A stretch of DNA of 64,000 bases from Bombyx mori (GCF_030269925.1 NC_085130.1:5468501-5532500); one strand, 5' to 3'. Positions 11,086 to 22,639 are shown, counted from the first letter of the stretch. Program-made: numbers and translations. Notes: a model not told the origin generated them from the sequence alone.

Positions 11086-11484
11086 GGTTTATAGGCACAT
11101 AACACTTTCATTCAATGTAAGAACTCAAAAATCAAAAAAATGGTATTTAACCCCTTTATCCACTCATGTATTCAATTGTAATCTTTTAAATATCCCGTGT
11201 GTGTTGAAATGTTCATTAATATATAAAGCGTTCGAATTTATTTTATTTAGGTTTCTTAGACAGCCCTAAATCCTAAAGTTCACTCACACCTCACAGACTT
11301 AACGCGAATGAAGCAAAATTTTAAGCTCGAATATAATATTTTTGATGGCTTAACTTATTAAAATGAAATCCAGTTTATCGTTTACTTGCTTGGTTGCGAA
11401 TACCAATTTTTCCAAGCGAATAAATGCAATACGTTTTCTTTCCTAATCTCTGATGGGAGGCTGTTCCAGCTAAGCTCAGATTGG
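11083..11484. other. Unassigned stretch
   Basis: No gene or clear repeat was seen between the LINE tail and the CR1-like 3' end. Confidence 0.4.
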
Positions 11485-11692
11485 GTTCCACCATCCGGCT
11501 GTGGAATGAGCTCCCCCCCACGGTGTTTCCCGAGCGCTATGACATGTCCTTCTTCAAATGAGGCTTGTGGAGAGTATTAAACGGTAGGCCCCTGGCCCCT
11601 GGCATTCCTGGCGTCCATGAGCGACGGTAACCACTCACCATCAGGTGGGTCGTATGCTCGCCTGCCTATACGGCAATAAAAAAAAAATTAAA
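11485..11692 (+). mobile_element. CR1-like LINE 3' end
   Basis: It encodes a trace of the 'RLWNELP...FPERYDMSFFK' C-terminus seen more fully on the minus strand at 41228. It then has the 3' UTR words 'actcaccatcaggtgggtcg' and 'cctatacggcaataaaa'. It is 5'-truncated and non-coding. Confidence 0.7.
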
Positions 11693-11694
11693 AA

Positions 11695-12272
11695 AAATTT
11701 ACCACCGGATCCAAAACGCAACCTACTGAGAAGATCCGGCGAGAAACTCTGGGTCTGAGGGTTACTTACTCGCCGAGTCCTTCTTAGCACTCGACGGGTT
11801 CGATCAGAACGGTTACCAGTGCTTGGAATGCCTAAAAACACCGATAGTGGATCAGGGGATCTGAAATTACGCTTTACCCGATGATATGCAAACGAGGTAA
11901 ATTGTCCCTTAGAAATAAGGTGACACTTTACAAAACTTGCATACGCCCCGTCATGACCTGAATGGAAAGCAGTCGACGTCGCCCCAAACACGTCATTTCG
12001 GATCCTCCCGATCCACTAACGGTGCTTTTAGGTACCTCAAGCACCGGTCATAGTTTTCAGTAAATTAATCCTCAGACACAGCCCACTGAGTTTCTCGCCG
12101 GCTCTTCTCAGTGGGTCGCGTTTCCGATCCGGTGGTAGATTCTGCGAAGCACGGCTCTTGCTAGGGTTCGTGTTAGCAACGTCGTCAAGTTTGAGCCCCG
12201 TGAGCTCACCTACTAGTTAAGGTTACGCTGATATAGCCTCTCAAGGCTCTCAGCTTAGGTAGAAAAAATAAT
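11695..12272. mobile_element. Rearranged Jockey-like LINE fragments
   Basis: An inverted 3' UTR (11697-11870, 'gaagatccggcgagaaactc') is joined to forward coding sequence at 11880-11990. That coding piece matches the C-terminal ORF of the LINE at 57580 ('aaggtgacactttacaaaac', 'cccgtcatgac'). A forward 3' UTR follows at 12075-12272. Inverted and forward pieces of one LINE are what twin priming or later rearrangement would leave. Confidence 0.65.
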
Positions 12273-12629
12273 GAAATGACGTATTTTGAGTGACGGCGAC
12301 TGTTTACCATTCTTTCCATACACGCTGTGCATGACCAGTAAAGACTAGGCACTTCGTGAGCTTAATCGGCCGTCTAGCGCGAAAAAGGCAGTAAAGACTG
12401 AGCTGTGCGTGCTAAGCTGCCGGTTACCATAGCGTATCGAACAAACCGAGAAACAAGGTAATCAGACCTTGGCGTGACCCAGCAATGCATTCGTGTACCA
12501 AATTAAGCTATTCACGAATATAAAAGGGGTCACAAAGTAAACTCGGGTGATCGTAAATGATAATTAAAAAATAAATAATTGTCCTAGGTCCTAAGTTGTT
12601 TTAGTGACGTGCTCTGCTGTATGAGGGGA

Positions 12630-12990
12630 TTTTTTTTGTTTTTTATTGCTTAGATGTGTGGAAATCTTACGGTCCAAGTCCGGTTTTAAGTGGCTACCGG
12701 AGCCCATTGACATCTTAAACGTAAATGCCGTCACCTACTTTGAGGTATGAGTTCTGCGGGCTTCGTTTTTACAGTACAACGGCTGCCCCGCCCGACGAAA
12801 CGCATTACTGCATCACGGCAGAAATAGGCAGAGTGGTGGTACCTACCTCTTTTTTTTTTTACCGCTGGGGAATCCATTTATGGATACCCGGTCCGGGGGG
12901 GTAACGAACCGGGTTATGTCGGACTCCGGCGCCTCATGAGAGGATGGTGGTACCTACCTACCCATACGGAATCACAAGACGTCCTACCAC
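12630..12990 (-). mobile_element. Bm1 SINE copy broken by a LINE 3' fragment
   Basis: Inverted Bm1 sequence starts at a T-rich tail (12630) and runs to 'gtggtacctacctc' near 12850. A segment with 'ggatacccggtccggggg' and 'gaaccgggttatgtcggac' (12861-12946), typical of another LINE 3' end, follows. The Bm1 5' portion resumes at 12947-12990. Confidence 0.65.
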
Positions 12991-12991
12991 C

Positions 12992-13246
12992 GGTTTTTTT
13001 ATTATTATTGCTTAGTTGGGTGGACGAGCTCACAGCCCACCTGGTGTTAAGTGGTTACTGTAGCCCACAGACATCTACAACGTAAATGCGCCACCCACCT
13101 TGAGATATAACTTCCACGGCCTCAAGTATAGTTACAACGGCTGCCCCACCCTTCAAACCGAAACGCATTACTGCTTTACATCAGAAATAGGCCGAGTGGT
13201 GGTACCTACCCGTGCGGACTCACAAGACGTCCTACTATCAGTAAAA
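12992..13246 (-). mobile_element. Bm1 SINE, inverted, 5'-truncated
   Basis: An inverted Bm1 body runs from the T-rich tail ('tattattattgcttagttgg') to 'cacaagacgtcctactatc'. Confidence 0.85.
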
Positions 13247-13591
13247 ATACAATACGAACACAGTCCTTACTGTGACCTTCAGTCTATCGATTGAGGTTTC
13301 AGATTAGCACTGCGTGTCAGGTCTATCATGCTTGTCCTTGCAATTTATGCTTATCGAAGCGCTTATTATTGAATAAAGGTCGTGACCTCCACAAACCAAC
13401 TGCAAATAATTTCACGGCAGGCGATTCGATTCTCATAAGCCTATATCGTGTCGTTGAGTAATTAATGTTAATGTTCTTTAAAGCATCACTCTGCGCTTGA
13501 AAGCATTTGGGTACTATATGAAAATTCGGCCAAATCAGACTGGTTTTGCTCTCGATCCAAAGCTTCTTCTCGTGAGCTAATAGTAATTATG

Positions 13592-14012
13592 AAATCGTCG
13601 TGGGCTAAAAGATAAGACGTCTGGTGCATTCGTATCTAGCGATGCAACGGTGTTCGAATCCCGCAGGCGGGTACCAATTTTTCTAATGAAATGCGTACTT
13701 AGCAAATGTTCACGATTGGCTTCCACGGTGAACATCGTATAATAAAAATCAGACCCGCAAAAATATAATTTCCGTAGTTACTGGTGGTAGGACCTCGTGT
13801 AAGTCCACACGGGTAAGTACCAACACCCTGCAAATTTCTGCCGTGAAGCATTAATGCGTTTCGGTTTGAAGGGCGGGGCAGCCGTTGTAACTAAGGTCAT
13901 ATCTCAAGGTGGGTGGCGCATTTACGTTGTAGATATCTGTGGGCTCCAGTAACCACTTAACACCAGGTGGGCTCTGAGCTCGTCCACCCATCTAAGCGAT
14001 AAAAGAAATAAT
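13592..14012 (+). mobile_element. Bm1 SINE, near full length
   Basis: A tRNA-like head is present, with 'tcgtcgtgggctaaaagat' (A-box region) and the B box GTTCGAATCCC near 13652-13662. The Bm1 body and the 'ctaagcgataaaagaaa' tail follow. These pol III promoter boxes are the reason the family is called tRNA-derived. Confidence 0.9.
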
Positions 14013-14465
14013 AATGCTGGCAGCATCTACCCACAAAGCAGTATCCAATTGCTCAATCCTCCATTAAATCCTTATACAATTTCACTAACATAATTCTGAA
14101 TAAACAGTGGTACTTAACAAATTTTCAATGTTATATCATGGCCTAATTTGAGGCAGTTGGATGACACAAACTATGAGGCCCTGCAGCGCATGAAGAGATG
14201 ACCGTAGCTGGAACTCAACTTGGATGGCGATGGAAGTGGGGATTGAAAAACATCAGGGAATGGACTGCAGTTGCGAACACATAGCTACTATTCCGAATTG
14301 CACCGAATTCAATGGGCATTTCGAACTAAAAGCCCTAACCAGGCTTTTAGATACGGCGGTAGATAACGCTGAGTATTATATCACGGGCCTTTTTTCCCTA
14401 CCTATGCTGATAGCCTTTATAGCTAAATCAGCTTTACCCTAGCGTGTATGTTGCAAACGCTGGCC
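14013..14465. other. Unassigned stretch
   Basis: I see no supported gene. A 72-codon ORF at 14224-14442 has no recognisable domain and no gene context. Confidence 0.4.
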
Positions 14466-14640
14466 CTAGCTAGAGCAGTGCTTCACAGAATCTACCACCG
14501 GATCGGAAACGCGACCCACTGAGAAGATCTGGCGAGAAACTCAGTGGGCTGTTTCTATGGATTAATTTACTCGCTGAGCCTTTCGTTGCAAGCGACAGTC
14601 TCGGCCAGGACGGTGACCGGACGGGGCTTGAGTATGATTC
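14466..14640 (-). mobile_element. Jockey-like LINE 3' end, inverted
   Basis: This is the reverse complement of the 3' UTR family seen at 973-1186: 'gaatctaccaccggatcgg', 'gatctggcgagaaactcagt'. No coding part is retained. Confidence 0.7.
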
Positions 14641-15014
14641 TGTTACTAAGGGTCAAAGTCCAGTAATTTTGACATAATATTTTTATTTATTTTCTGGATG
14701 TAAAGAAATGAGAAATGAGAAAAATTAGTTTTTAAATGTGGAAAAAAGCTCCGTTAGGATAAGAAGGCAGGGTAAGACGAGAGAAACGAATTTCACATGA
14801 TAATAAATAATAAATTTACCTGATACAGAAGGCAATTAGCTATCTTTTTTATGACGCGTATTGTGATGTGGTTTCTCACTCTGGAGCCTTACCGCTGGTG
14901 GCTTGTGTCGTAGACACCGCCATCAGCGGCAATCTATTTTATATGTAGTGTTGTTTAAAAATTGTTTTTTTCTTAAATTGTATATGTAATAAGATTTTAC
15001 ATAAATATAGTATA

Positions 15015-15240
15015 TTAATAAGCGTACAAGCGTACAGCGATATCAACAGAGAGCTCCGCTCCCTTCGGCTGCTCGAACCGGAATGTATTGTGCAACAATA
15101 GTCGCTCGTATTTAAAATAGAAAATTGGGGGTAGTTTATTCATGATTTCTCTTGAGTAACTCTTAAATAATTGTTTAAACGCGTTGGAGTTATAACAGTT
15201 AACCAACAATGTTGACACTAAGTAAATAGTTAATTTTAAG
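15015..15240. repeat. Dispersed repeat also present at 35650-35880
   Basis: Shared landmarks with 35650-35880 are 'caacagagagc', 'caatagtcgctcgta', 'catga(a)ttctcttga', 'acgcgttgga' and 'agttaaccaacaat' in the same order. The class is unknown. Confidence 0.6.
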
Positions 15241-15493
15241 TAAATAGTAGATAGACCACAGAAACAATGAAGTGTCTGAAACTTCGTAAATAATGAAAGG
15301 ACCACTCAATGAAGCTTTTAAGCGCGTTATTGAATCATGCCCGACTGAAGTCACTAAGTGGATTCCGTCCGTCAAAGCCAACTATTATCGATTTATGGTC
15401 AATCTAACAACGGGACTCGCACGGGTGCACCAAGATATATCGAAGAATATACATAATATATAAATACATAAATGCTATCAAACTGAACATATC

Positions 15494-15748
15494 CATTTTT
15501 TTATTGCTAAGATAGGTGGACGAGTTAACGGCCCATCTAGTGTTTGTTAAGTGGTCACTGTAGTCCATAGACATCGACAATGTAAATGCTGCCACCCACC
15601 TTCAAACATGAGTTCTGAGTCTCAATTTTTCAGAACAACAGCTGCCCCAACCTTCAAACCGAAATGCATTACTGCTTCACGGCAGAAAAAGGTAGGGTGG
15701 TGGTGGTGGTACCTACCCGTGCGGACTCATAACATCCTACCACCAGTA
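15494..15748 (-). mobile_element. Bm1 SINE, inverted, 5'-truncated
   Basis: An inverted Bm1 body runs from its T-rich tail to 'catcctaccaccagtaaat'. A short (GGT)n expansion sits at the 'ggtggtggtggtacc' position. Confidence 0.85.
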
Positions 15749-15802
15749 AATAGTTATCACGTTTAAGCTATTTATCGTGTTAAATAGTTATTTCATATAA
15801 TA

Positions 15803-16220
15803 CTAGAGGTCCCGCGGCAGTCGAAATTCGACTATAATTAATTGGAATTGTAAGTTTGTACACTATTATGATTGTATTTTATACTTCTATAATCACAAAT
15901 TTCACCAAGGCTACACTATAAAAAATATTACAAAGACAAACAATATTAAATCTATTCTCAATTTGACAACAGACGCCAAGAATAAAAGTTTGACAATAAA
16001 TAGTATGCATGCGTGTGTGCGTCAAATACATGGTATGTAGTGTGTGTAATCTTTTCTTTATTGATTTACTGTATCTTTTATGCATTATTTTAAAAAAATA
16101 TTAGCATTGTGCACTTCTTCTCTATATTCTCTATAAGTGTGGAAAATTTCATACTCCTCCGTCCGCGCAATTTTCGTAAAAAGGGATACAAAGTTTTTGC
16201 TTCACGTATTAATATATAGA
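15803..16220 (-). mobile_element. Helitron-like element, family 2, inverted
   Basis: This is the inverted counterpart of 4993-5442. CTAG at 15803-15806 is followed by 'aggtcccgcggcagtcgaaa', and the far end is 'gtattaatatataga' at 16220. Confidence 0.65.
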
Positions 16221-16737
16221 TAGTAAACGGTATATATATTTGCATTGTATGTATATATCTTCTATAATAATGTATTGTCTATAGTACACCGCAACATACC
16301 CGCTTTATTTTTATATTTTCCAGAATTTCTCTAAATTAAACGGCCATTGTACAAATGTATCCGCTTTTGACTGTCTTCGAATGTAAATTGTGTTTTGGCG
16401 TGCAATAAAGTGTATTTCTCTCTCTCTCTCTCTCTTTTTCTAAATAAAATCGAAAAGCAAACTAGAAAAATCTCTTTCTAAAAAAATATTCGCCTGGATT
16501 ACGTGCATTTTATATCAATTTGATCAATAACAATTTGTTCTGAGTCAGCCATACAATTTATAGAAGTAGTTGAGAAGCTTCTTTCAGTAGGTTTTCTTTG
16601 GAAAAGCATGTGTCATGGTACTAGTGAATCACCAAGAAGGGGATGTATGAAAGCGATTTCGACTTAATGGTACCTAAGATCCGAATGACGTAGTATATGT
16701 GGAAATTAATAAGATAAACTAGATATTTGTCACTTTT
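16221..16737. other. Unassigned stretch with a (TC)n run
   Basis: The only distinct element is a (TC)n microsatellite near 16417-16435. Nothing else was recognised. Confidence 0.4.
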
Positions 16738-16798
16738 TTACTAGTGGTAGGACCTCTTGATAGTCCGCACGGGTATGTACCACCACCCCGCCTAATTC
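16738..16798 (+). mobile_element. Bm1 SINE fragment
   Basis: This is the 'tactagtggtaggacctc' block through 'ccaccaccccgcctaattct', cut off at the start of a LINE fragment. Confidence 0.7.
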
Positions 16799-17010
16799 TA
16801 CTCCTCCTCCTCGAATCGTGTTCCTCATGTCTGAGGGTCGTGACCACCATCATCCATGAGCTTCAACCTTAAGATGTATTTCCACTTTCCCCTGTCCACG
16901 GCGTCATGCAGCGCGCTGTACACTGTACTGTCCAAAGCGGTGTGGATCTGATCGGACCAACGAGTCGGGTTGCGGCCTCTAGATCTGTTGCCTTCAACTT
17001 TCCCTAATTA
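16799..17010 (-). mobile_element. RTE-like LINE 3' end, inverted
   Basis: The reverse complement reads into the same family as 27623-28090: 'tggtcacgaccctcag' followed by a 'gag/gaa' triplet tail. It is 5'-truncated. Confidence 0.7.
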
Positions 17011-17084
17011 ATTACTAATTCTACTACTACTATCTAAAATTATTAGATATCTTTGCGTTCTGGTGACCTTCGTTTACCGATCTA

Positions 17085-17238
17085 CAGTAACAACAAATCG
17101 GTAGTAGATCCTGCAAAAATTTGCTCTTGCTAAGGCTAGTGTTAGCAAATTCTCTCAGGTTGAGCCCATGAGCTCACCTACCCGTCCAGGCATAACTGGA
17201 ATAGCCTTTTAACCAGCTAATAGGTAGGGAAAAAACCG
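17085..17238 (+). mobile_element. Jockey-like LINE 3' end, divergent
   Basis: It keeps 'cggtagtagatcctgc', 'ttgctcttgctaaggctagt' and 'gagctcacctacc' in the order seen in the better copies, with many substitutions. Confidence 0.6.
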
Positions 17239-17602
17239 AAATTTAATTGATATTTATAATTTAAGATCAGCTCCAGATATCCTTTGATATACACGAAACT
17301 CATCAAGATAACAGTTTGAAAATTTTAATTGTATCTAATTTTTTAATTTAATTCTATTCATTTTTGCGTGTTAATTCTCGTTTAATATTCAGTACCTTTG
17401 TAGCCGGAAACTTCGAGACTATTTGTATTACACCGTTGTGTAATTCGATGGAAGAGAAAGTGCTTACGAACGAATAAAGTGCTATTAAAAAAAAAACAGA
17501 AAAAAAAAGCGTATAAATTGTGACATTAGTATGTGTACATTAAAAATTATATAATAATGAAATGCAAATCATAGAACCGAAACTTAGAACTGGGTAGGGT
17601 AA

Positions 17603-17838
17603 GTGGTAGGACCCCTTGTGAGTCCGCACGGATAGGTACCACCGCCCTGCCTATATCGGCCGTGAAGCAGTAATGCGTTTCGGTTTGAAGGGTAGGGCAG
17701 CCATTGTAAAACTATACTTGAGGCCTTAGAACTTATATCTCAAGGTGGGTGGCGCATTTACGTTGTGGATGTCTACGGGCTCCAGTAACCACTTAACACC
17801 AGGTGGGCTCGTCCACCCAATTAAGCAATAAAAAAACC
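17603..17838 (+). mobile_element. Bm1 SINE, 5'-truncated
   Basis: The Bm1 body runs from 'gtggtaggaccccttgtgag' to the 'ttaagcaataaaaaa' tail. Confidence 0.85.
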
Positions 17839-17989
17839 AAAAACGGTTGAATTAAAGAGGACACCAAAAGAAGAAACAGAATAAGTTCCTCTCTATTTAT
17901 ATAAATAAATAAATAATGTGGAACAGCTTACGCATGATCTTCCGGTCTGTATTATGGGTAGCAGAGACTGACAAACAAACTTATATATG

Positions 17990-18150
17990 TTTAAATATAT
18001 ACATATATAGATAACAAACATCCAGACAAAGAGAAAACAAACCTGCTCATCACACGAATGTCTGCCTGATGTGGGAATCGAACCCACGACCCTCGGTACA
18101 ACAGTCAGGGGCGCGTCAGTAATTACTGCACCACCGAATCAGTCGTGATG
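17990..18150 (-). mobile_element. tRNA-derived SINE, second family
   Basis: On the minus strand it has a tRNA-like head with the B box GGTTCGATTCC (18072-18082 on the plus strand) and an A-box-like 'gattcggtggtgcagtaat' upstream. It shares 'tcatcacacgaatgt' and 'gaccctcgg' with copies near 25640-25760 and 35935-36030. It is distinct from Bm1. Confidence 0.65.
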
Positions 18151-18343
18151 GCACGTTGCAATTGATATGTCATTCTAGGTATACAGAGGTATACCAGTTA
18201 ACGTCATGCGAGCGATTGGTCGTAAACGTCCTTATGCAGCATGATACAAGAACATGCTATGCCGGACACACAAAATGTGGGATAAGTACAAAAATAAGAA
18301 GGCTTGCTAGGGCTATATAGCATATTATAGGCTAGTTGGGTTT

Positions 18344-19089
18344 CAATGTTATCATCATCAGCCCGCGGCAGTCCACTGCTGGACATAGGCCTACCCCAAA
18401 GCTCGCCACTGAACCCGATCTTCGGTTCTACGCATCTAGTCATTTCCAGCTGCCTTGACCAGGTCGTCGCTCCATCTAGCAGGAGGGCGTCCTGCACTAC
18501 GTTTGCCGGTTCGCGGTCTCCACTCCAAAGCACGTCTACCCCAACGGTTAACGGTTTTTTTAAAGGGATTTTATGACCTGGTAACTAAGACCTTTAAGTC
18601 ATGTCTTATTTTAATTTATATTCTTATTTTTATGAAAAATGATAATATGGAGTGAAATGAAATGAAGATGATTAATTTGAGACATTAATCAATTGAGGTG
18701 AAATTACATGAAATGAGATGATATGGGATGAAATATAATCTTAGTAAAATGGTGGTGATTTACTAAGATTTTTTCAGTGAACTTTTTGGAGGATCCCGGG
18801 AAGTTACGTCCAGCAGCTTTGTTTTATTTTCCCACATTTGTGCACTTTCACAGATATTAAACAGTTAATAAATCACCGTTATTATACATTTAAACCTGAA
18901 GAAACACTGAATAGACAAAATAAAACAAATCACACAACTAACTCTGCGAGCTCTATCGATCACTTTAGTTTTTGCCCGAATGACTTCATCACGTATTCGG
19001 TCTCGCAATGATAAACCAAGGATAGCTCGCTCCATAGCTCGCTGAGTAACTTTTAGTTGGTGGACTGGTCGCACGGTTAATAGTTTCAA
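18344..19089 (-). pseudogene. RTE-like LINE C-terminal coding relic, split by an insertion
   Basis: The minus strand encodes HQLKVTQRAMERAILGLSLR and RIRDEVIRAKTKVIDRARRV (about 19060-18945). Then, at 18545-18344, it encodes GKRSAGRPPARWSDDLVKAA and RTEDRVQWRALG. Both are recognisable pieces of the C-terminal region of RTE-like reverse transcriptases. The 3' end reads through 'gcccgcggcagtccactgct' into a (GAT)n-like tail. In-frame stops and the insertion at about 18551-18943 make it dead. Confidence 0.75.
18551..18943 (-). mobile_element. Retroposon-like repeat E, 5'-truncated copy
   Basis: It is homologous to 36255-36611 along its length: 'gggattttatgacctggtaa', 'ggatcccgggaagttacgtc', 'gtgcactttcacagatatta'. 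This copy stops where the other continues, which fits 5' truncation of a minus-strand insertion. It interrupts the LINE relic around it. Confidence 0.6.
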
Positions 19090-19735
19090 AATTAAAACCG
19101 CGTTAATAAGCCTTATTAGGGATGCAAATAAGTGATTTAGGATCCGTACTCCATATATAAACAGAACATAATATTTCGCTAGATCTGTCTAGTTCGAATC
19201 ATCCTTATGATTTGTGAATTTCCTGTGTAGACAATAATTTATTTGGAAAAGAAAAAAACCCTGAGTTCCTTATGATAATTTATCCGAGCTGAAACACCGC
19301 TCCTAAAGTCATGACGAATTAAAAGCCTGCGAAAAAACTTGGTTAAACAAGAAACATTATGGTTTATGTTAATAACAAAAAATTAAGGGACCGCTTTGAA
19401 ATTCACGAAAGCTCTAAATAACGTTACGGTGTAAAAAGGGCTTACTGGAGCGACTTCAAAGGGACTTTCAGCAAAACGAAAAGTTTCAAGTCGCCGCGTC
19501 GGCGGGAATTATCGTGATTGACCTCCTTTAGATCCCTTCATGAGTTCGCTATGAGCGCATATATTTATTTAGCACTAAGCGTATCTGGCTGTTCGACTCG
19601 CCCCAATCTTGCAATAAACGCACGGATCTTTCAAGCCTATGGGTCTATGTAAATTCTTCACTTCTCTTTACAACTATGTCCCATTGAGAGTGATTAGACC
19701 CGCCAACTAAAGGAACAGAGTTCATCGACTACCAT
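19090..19735. other. Unassigned stretch
   Basis: No gene, clear repeat or RNA was recognised. Confidence 0.4.
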
Positions 19736-20122
19736 TTTTTTTTTCTTTTTTTTTATTGCTTAGATGGATGAGCGAGCTCACAGCCCGGCTGTTGTTAAGT
19801 GGTTACTGGAGCCCATAGACGTCTACAACGTAAATGCCGTCATCCATCTTGAGATGAGTTCTAAGGTCTCCGTGTAGTTACAACGGCTGCCCCACCCTTT
19901 AAACCGAAACGCATTACTGCTTTACATCAGAAATAGGCAGTAATTACGCAAATTATAATTTTATTACACGATGTTATTCCTTCACCGTGGAAATCAATCG
20001 TGAACATTTGTTGAGTACGTATTTCATTAGAAAAACTGGTACCGGCCTGCGGGATCCGAACACCGTTGCATCGTTAGTTACGAATGCACCGGACGTCTTA
20101 TCCTTTAGGCCACGACGACTTC
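19736..20122 (-). mobile_element. Bm1 SINE, inverted, internally deleted
   Basis: The T-rich tail, body and tRNA-like head ('ttaggccacgacgacttc' at the right end) are all present. The segment normally found between 'cagaaataggc' and 'agtaattacgcaaatt' is missing. Confidence 0.85.
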
Positions 20123-20281
20123 TGTAAAGTAGTGTTACTCAGAAATATCTGGTACCTGCTTACAGAGTAGGAGGTTTAGAATAGACGCATCGATACTGAC
20201 ACACCGATATCTTACCAGTTACGACTACGGACGCGTCATAAACAAAATTCTGGCGACACTGTGTTATTTTATTGTGGCTCG

Positions 20282-21095
20282 TCACTACATAGTATAAAAC
20301 AAAGTCGCTTTCTCTGTCCCTATATCTGTCTGTCCCTATGTGAGTCGACTATTATCAAAGCCGGCAATGTGACTGTTGGACAATTATTGGTAAATCAGAA
20401 AAATGAATTATTGACTTTGTATTCCATTGGCAGTCACAAAACTCTTCTGAACGACATCTTAGATAAATAACAGGTTAAGTATTAACCTTTATTTAATGCA
20501 GGTTCTGAACCGTATTCTTTGAAGGAGACGATTATGTTCAAATCAATCTGTATTGACATATCAATAACATTTTTTTGTCCAAATGAACAGATTACCACCT
20601 TTGATAATAGACGACTCATGTATGCTTAAATCATTAAAACTACGCAACGGATTTTGATGCGTTTTTTGAAGTTATACTTCTTTAGGTGCGTTATGAAAAA
20701 TTGATGAGAGTGAAATTTTACGATGCGCGCGCACCGTGACACAAAATTAACAGAAATGAAATTGCCCACAAGCGCTCCAATACAATTGAGGTTAACTATC
20801 CGTATGTATTATTTAGTAATATAAATGACAACATTATTATTTAATACAATTCATACTAAATATTATTAAATTATTAACGTTAAATATTAATTATTAATTA
20901 TTTAGTATTTAAAAAAAAAAGAAATAAATTTATTAAAAAAAAGTATAACTTCTTACGCGCCTACATAAGTACACGCACCTTAGATTGAATTAGGTGATTG
21001 AAGAGGAAGGTTTATATGTATAATAACATCCATTAAATAGTGGAGAAATCAATAATGAATTACAGTTTCCGAAGCGAAGCGAAGGCGGGTCGCTA
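20282..21095 (+). mobile_element. Helitron-like element, family 3, with extra internal blocks
   Basis: It begins TCACTACATAGTATAAAACA and ends 'gaagcgaaggcgggtcg' plus CTAG (21092-21095). The core words 'actacgcaacggattttgat' and 'tccattaaatagtggagaaa' match the simple 205-bp copy at 31873-32077. Relative to that copy it holds two extra blocks. One is at about 20341-20615 and may be captured gene sequence. The other is at about 20668-20985 and is bounded by inverted 'aagttatacttc' and 'aagtataacttc' words, possibly a nested DNA transposon. Confidence 0.65.
20341..20615 (+). other. Foreign block in the Helitron-like element; possible captured exon
   Basis: This block is absent from the 205-bp relative. 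It encodes AGNVTVGQLLVNQKNELLTL followed by YSIGSHKTLLNDILDK and a stop at 20468-20470. The peptide looks like ordinary protein sequence, unlike the AT-driven ORFs around it. Helitrons are known to pick up host gene pieces. I do not recognise the donor gene. Confidence 0.35.
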
Positions 21096-21479
21096 GTATC
21101 AAAAATATACTTAAGCTTCATAATAACGGAAATCGACTTCAAGAAACTCGCCGGTTGCAAGTGAAACTAATAAAGACTTGTTATAAAAAAAAAAACACGG
21201 AGCTTTTATTTAATCACTAAATTTACGACTTTTCTTTGTTCACCCTGTGAGTAAGTTCTGCTAATCTTTAATTTTATTTTTCACCCCGTAGCTCACGAGC
21301 TCCAGCCGAGAGCTTAAATTATGCTACAAAATACACAAGAGAATTGAGTACCATGAGTTATCGAATGAAATATTTTATACGGCCGACCGTAATGTCGTAA
21401 AAACAGCAGGGTGATTTTTACATTACGTATTTCTAGCGCAGCCAGTAAATTCAACTGAACAAGCTTTAAGATAGTTTTA

Positions 21480-21910
21480 ATTCGATTTTAGTTACGTATT
21501 TTTTGACGTGACAACGTCTTATAATTCGATGGAGCCGGCTGCACGCACGAAAAAACATGACTCGTGCGGCGTTACCTCGCTCTGAGGCGTTCCATTTAAG
21601 GCTTGAAGTGCAAGCGAGAGCGCGCAACGAGCGACAAAGAGGCACAATCGGCCTCCGCGTTCGGCAGCGCTCGACATCTGTCTCTCCTACTTGAGTGAGC
21701 GATGCATCCGCGTGGACAGCTGCTATACAATAATACATTTACATGTTTTCGTCAAGTATGAAGTTCAGTGAAAAGTGAATGTGGTGTCAATTATTTATAG
21801 CAACGATAATTGCGATAATTGAAAAATGAAACAATTCAATCAGTATTTTCTTATGACGTTGTCAGGTTCAACTATCGTCAGTAAACCGACTTTACAGACA
21901 ACCGATTATT
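21480..21910. repeat. Dispersed repeat also present at 26967-27270
   Basis: The two copies share 'ggagccggctgcacgcacga', 'catttacatgttttcgtcaa' and 'cagtaaaccgactttacaga'. The second copy lacks about 100 bp present here. A 90-codon minus-strand ORF (21466-21738) lies in this copy but is broken in the other, so I do not call it a gene. Confidence 0.65.
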
Positions 21911-22199
21911 TTTATTAAATTATTGCCGCCAATCCGGCTATTCCCTGTTATTAACAAATAATAAACTAAGTTAAGAAAAAACGCTTAAATAGCATACCGA
22001 ACTGACAATTAATGTCCTTATTAATCCTGATAATATTAGTCAGGATATTGGGACGAAGTTATGAAGTTATTGTATTCTCTATGGTTCTGGATGCATGTGA
22101 AAATTCTCGAATTAATCGGACGTCTTGTAGTTAGTTGTATTAATAGTGTTGTTAAACGCTGGGGTTCGGGATAAATAAAAAAATCTACCGAAGTACAAG

Positions 22200-22560
22200 T
22201 TAACACTGTATTAGTACTTAGAACACTTAAAACACTCGACAAACACTTTAAAATTCTCAGTGCACTTCTTCCGCTTCGCTTCAGGTGATGCGTTCGCTGT
22301 TTCGCTTCGAGTAGTTCCGATTACTGACTGCGAACCATCTCTGCAACGCTTTTATAGTCGAGACGAAATCTCTAGAATCGTCGAGAATATTCCACAAAAG
22401 TCTAGTATTGTATGTTTCCCCTATCTAACAATAGATAGCGTTTTACTTCTCGAGCGTTCTAGGTGCTATTAGATTCTTCGATATTCGTTAGACTATTCGG
22501 CGATAGATGGCGTTACTCTTACCGGCGTAGCAATAGGTTAACGTTGCATTCATGTAAGAG
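22200..22560 (+). repeat. Dispersed repeat related to the microexon-array spacers
   Basis: The segment 22263-22395 aligns with the spacer before type A microexons. Shared words are 'cgcttcgcttcaggtgat', 'ttcgagt', 'gattactgac', 'catctctgcaacg' and 'ttttatagtcga(g)acga'. It then diverges where the array would have its acceptor. A 'gatggcgtt(a/g)ctc' word near 22507 recurs at 63229. This suggests a mobile repeat contributed to the array spacer. Confidence 0.55.
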
Positions 22561-22639
22561 TAGCTGCATTTACGTTGTCTCATCCCGAGGCTTCGCTTAA
22601 GCGCACTTATAGCATGCACAGTGCGTTTCCAGAGATCTT

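Noticed and set aside
13592..13680. tRNA genes at the A/B-box-bearing segments (also 18066, 25641, 35990, 50127, 63830)
   Set aside because: These are heads of tRNA-derived SINEs. They continue into SINE bodies and do not show a full cloverleaf with a proper 3' acceptor arm.
14224..14442. A 72-codon ORF as a small gene
   Set aside because: No domain, no splice context and a position between SINE and LINE debris. The length is unremarkable for chance.
21466..21738. A 90-codon minus-strand ORF
   Set aside because: It sits in a dispersed repeat and is broken in the second copy at 26967-27272. No domain or signal was recognised.
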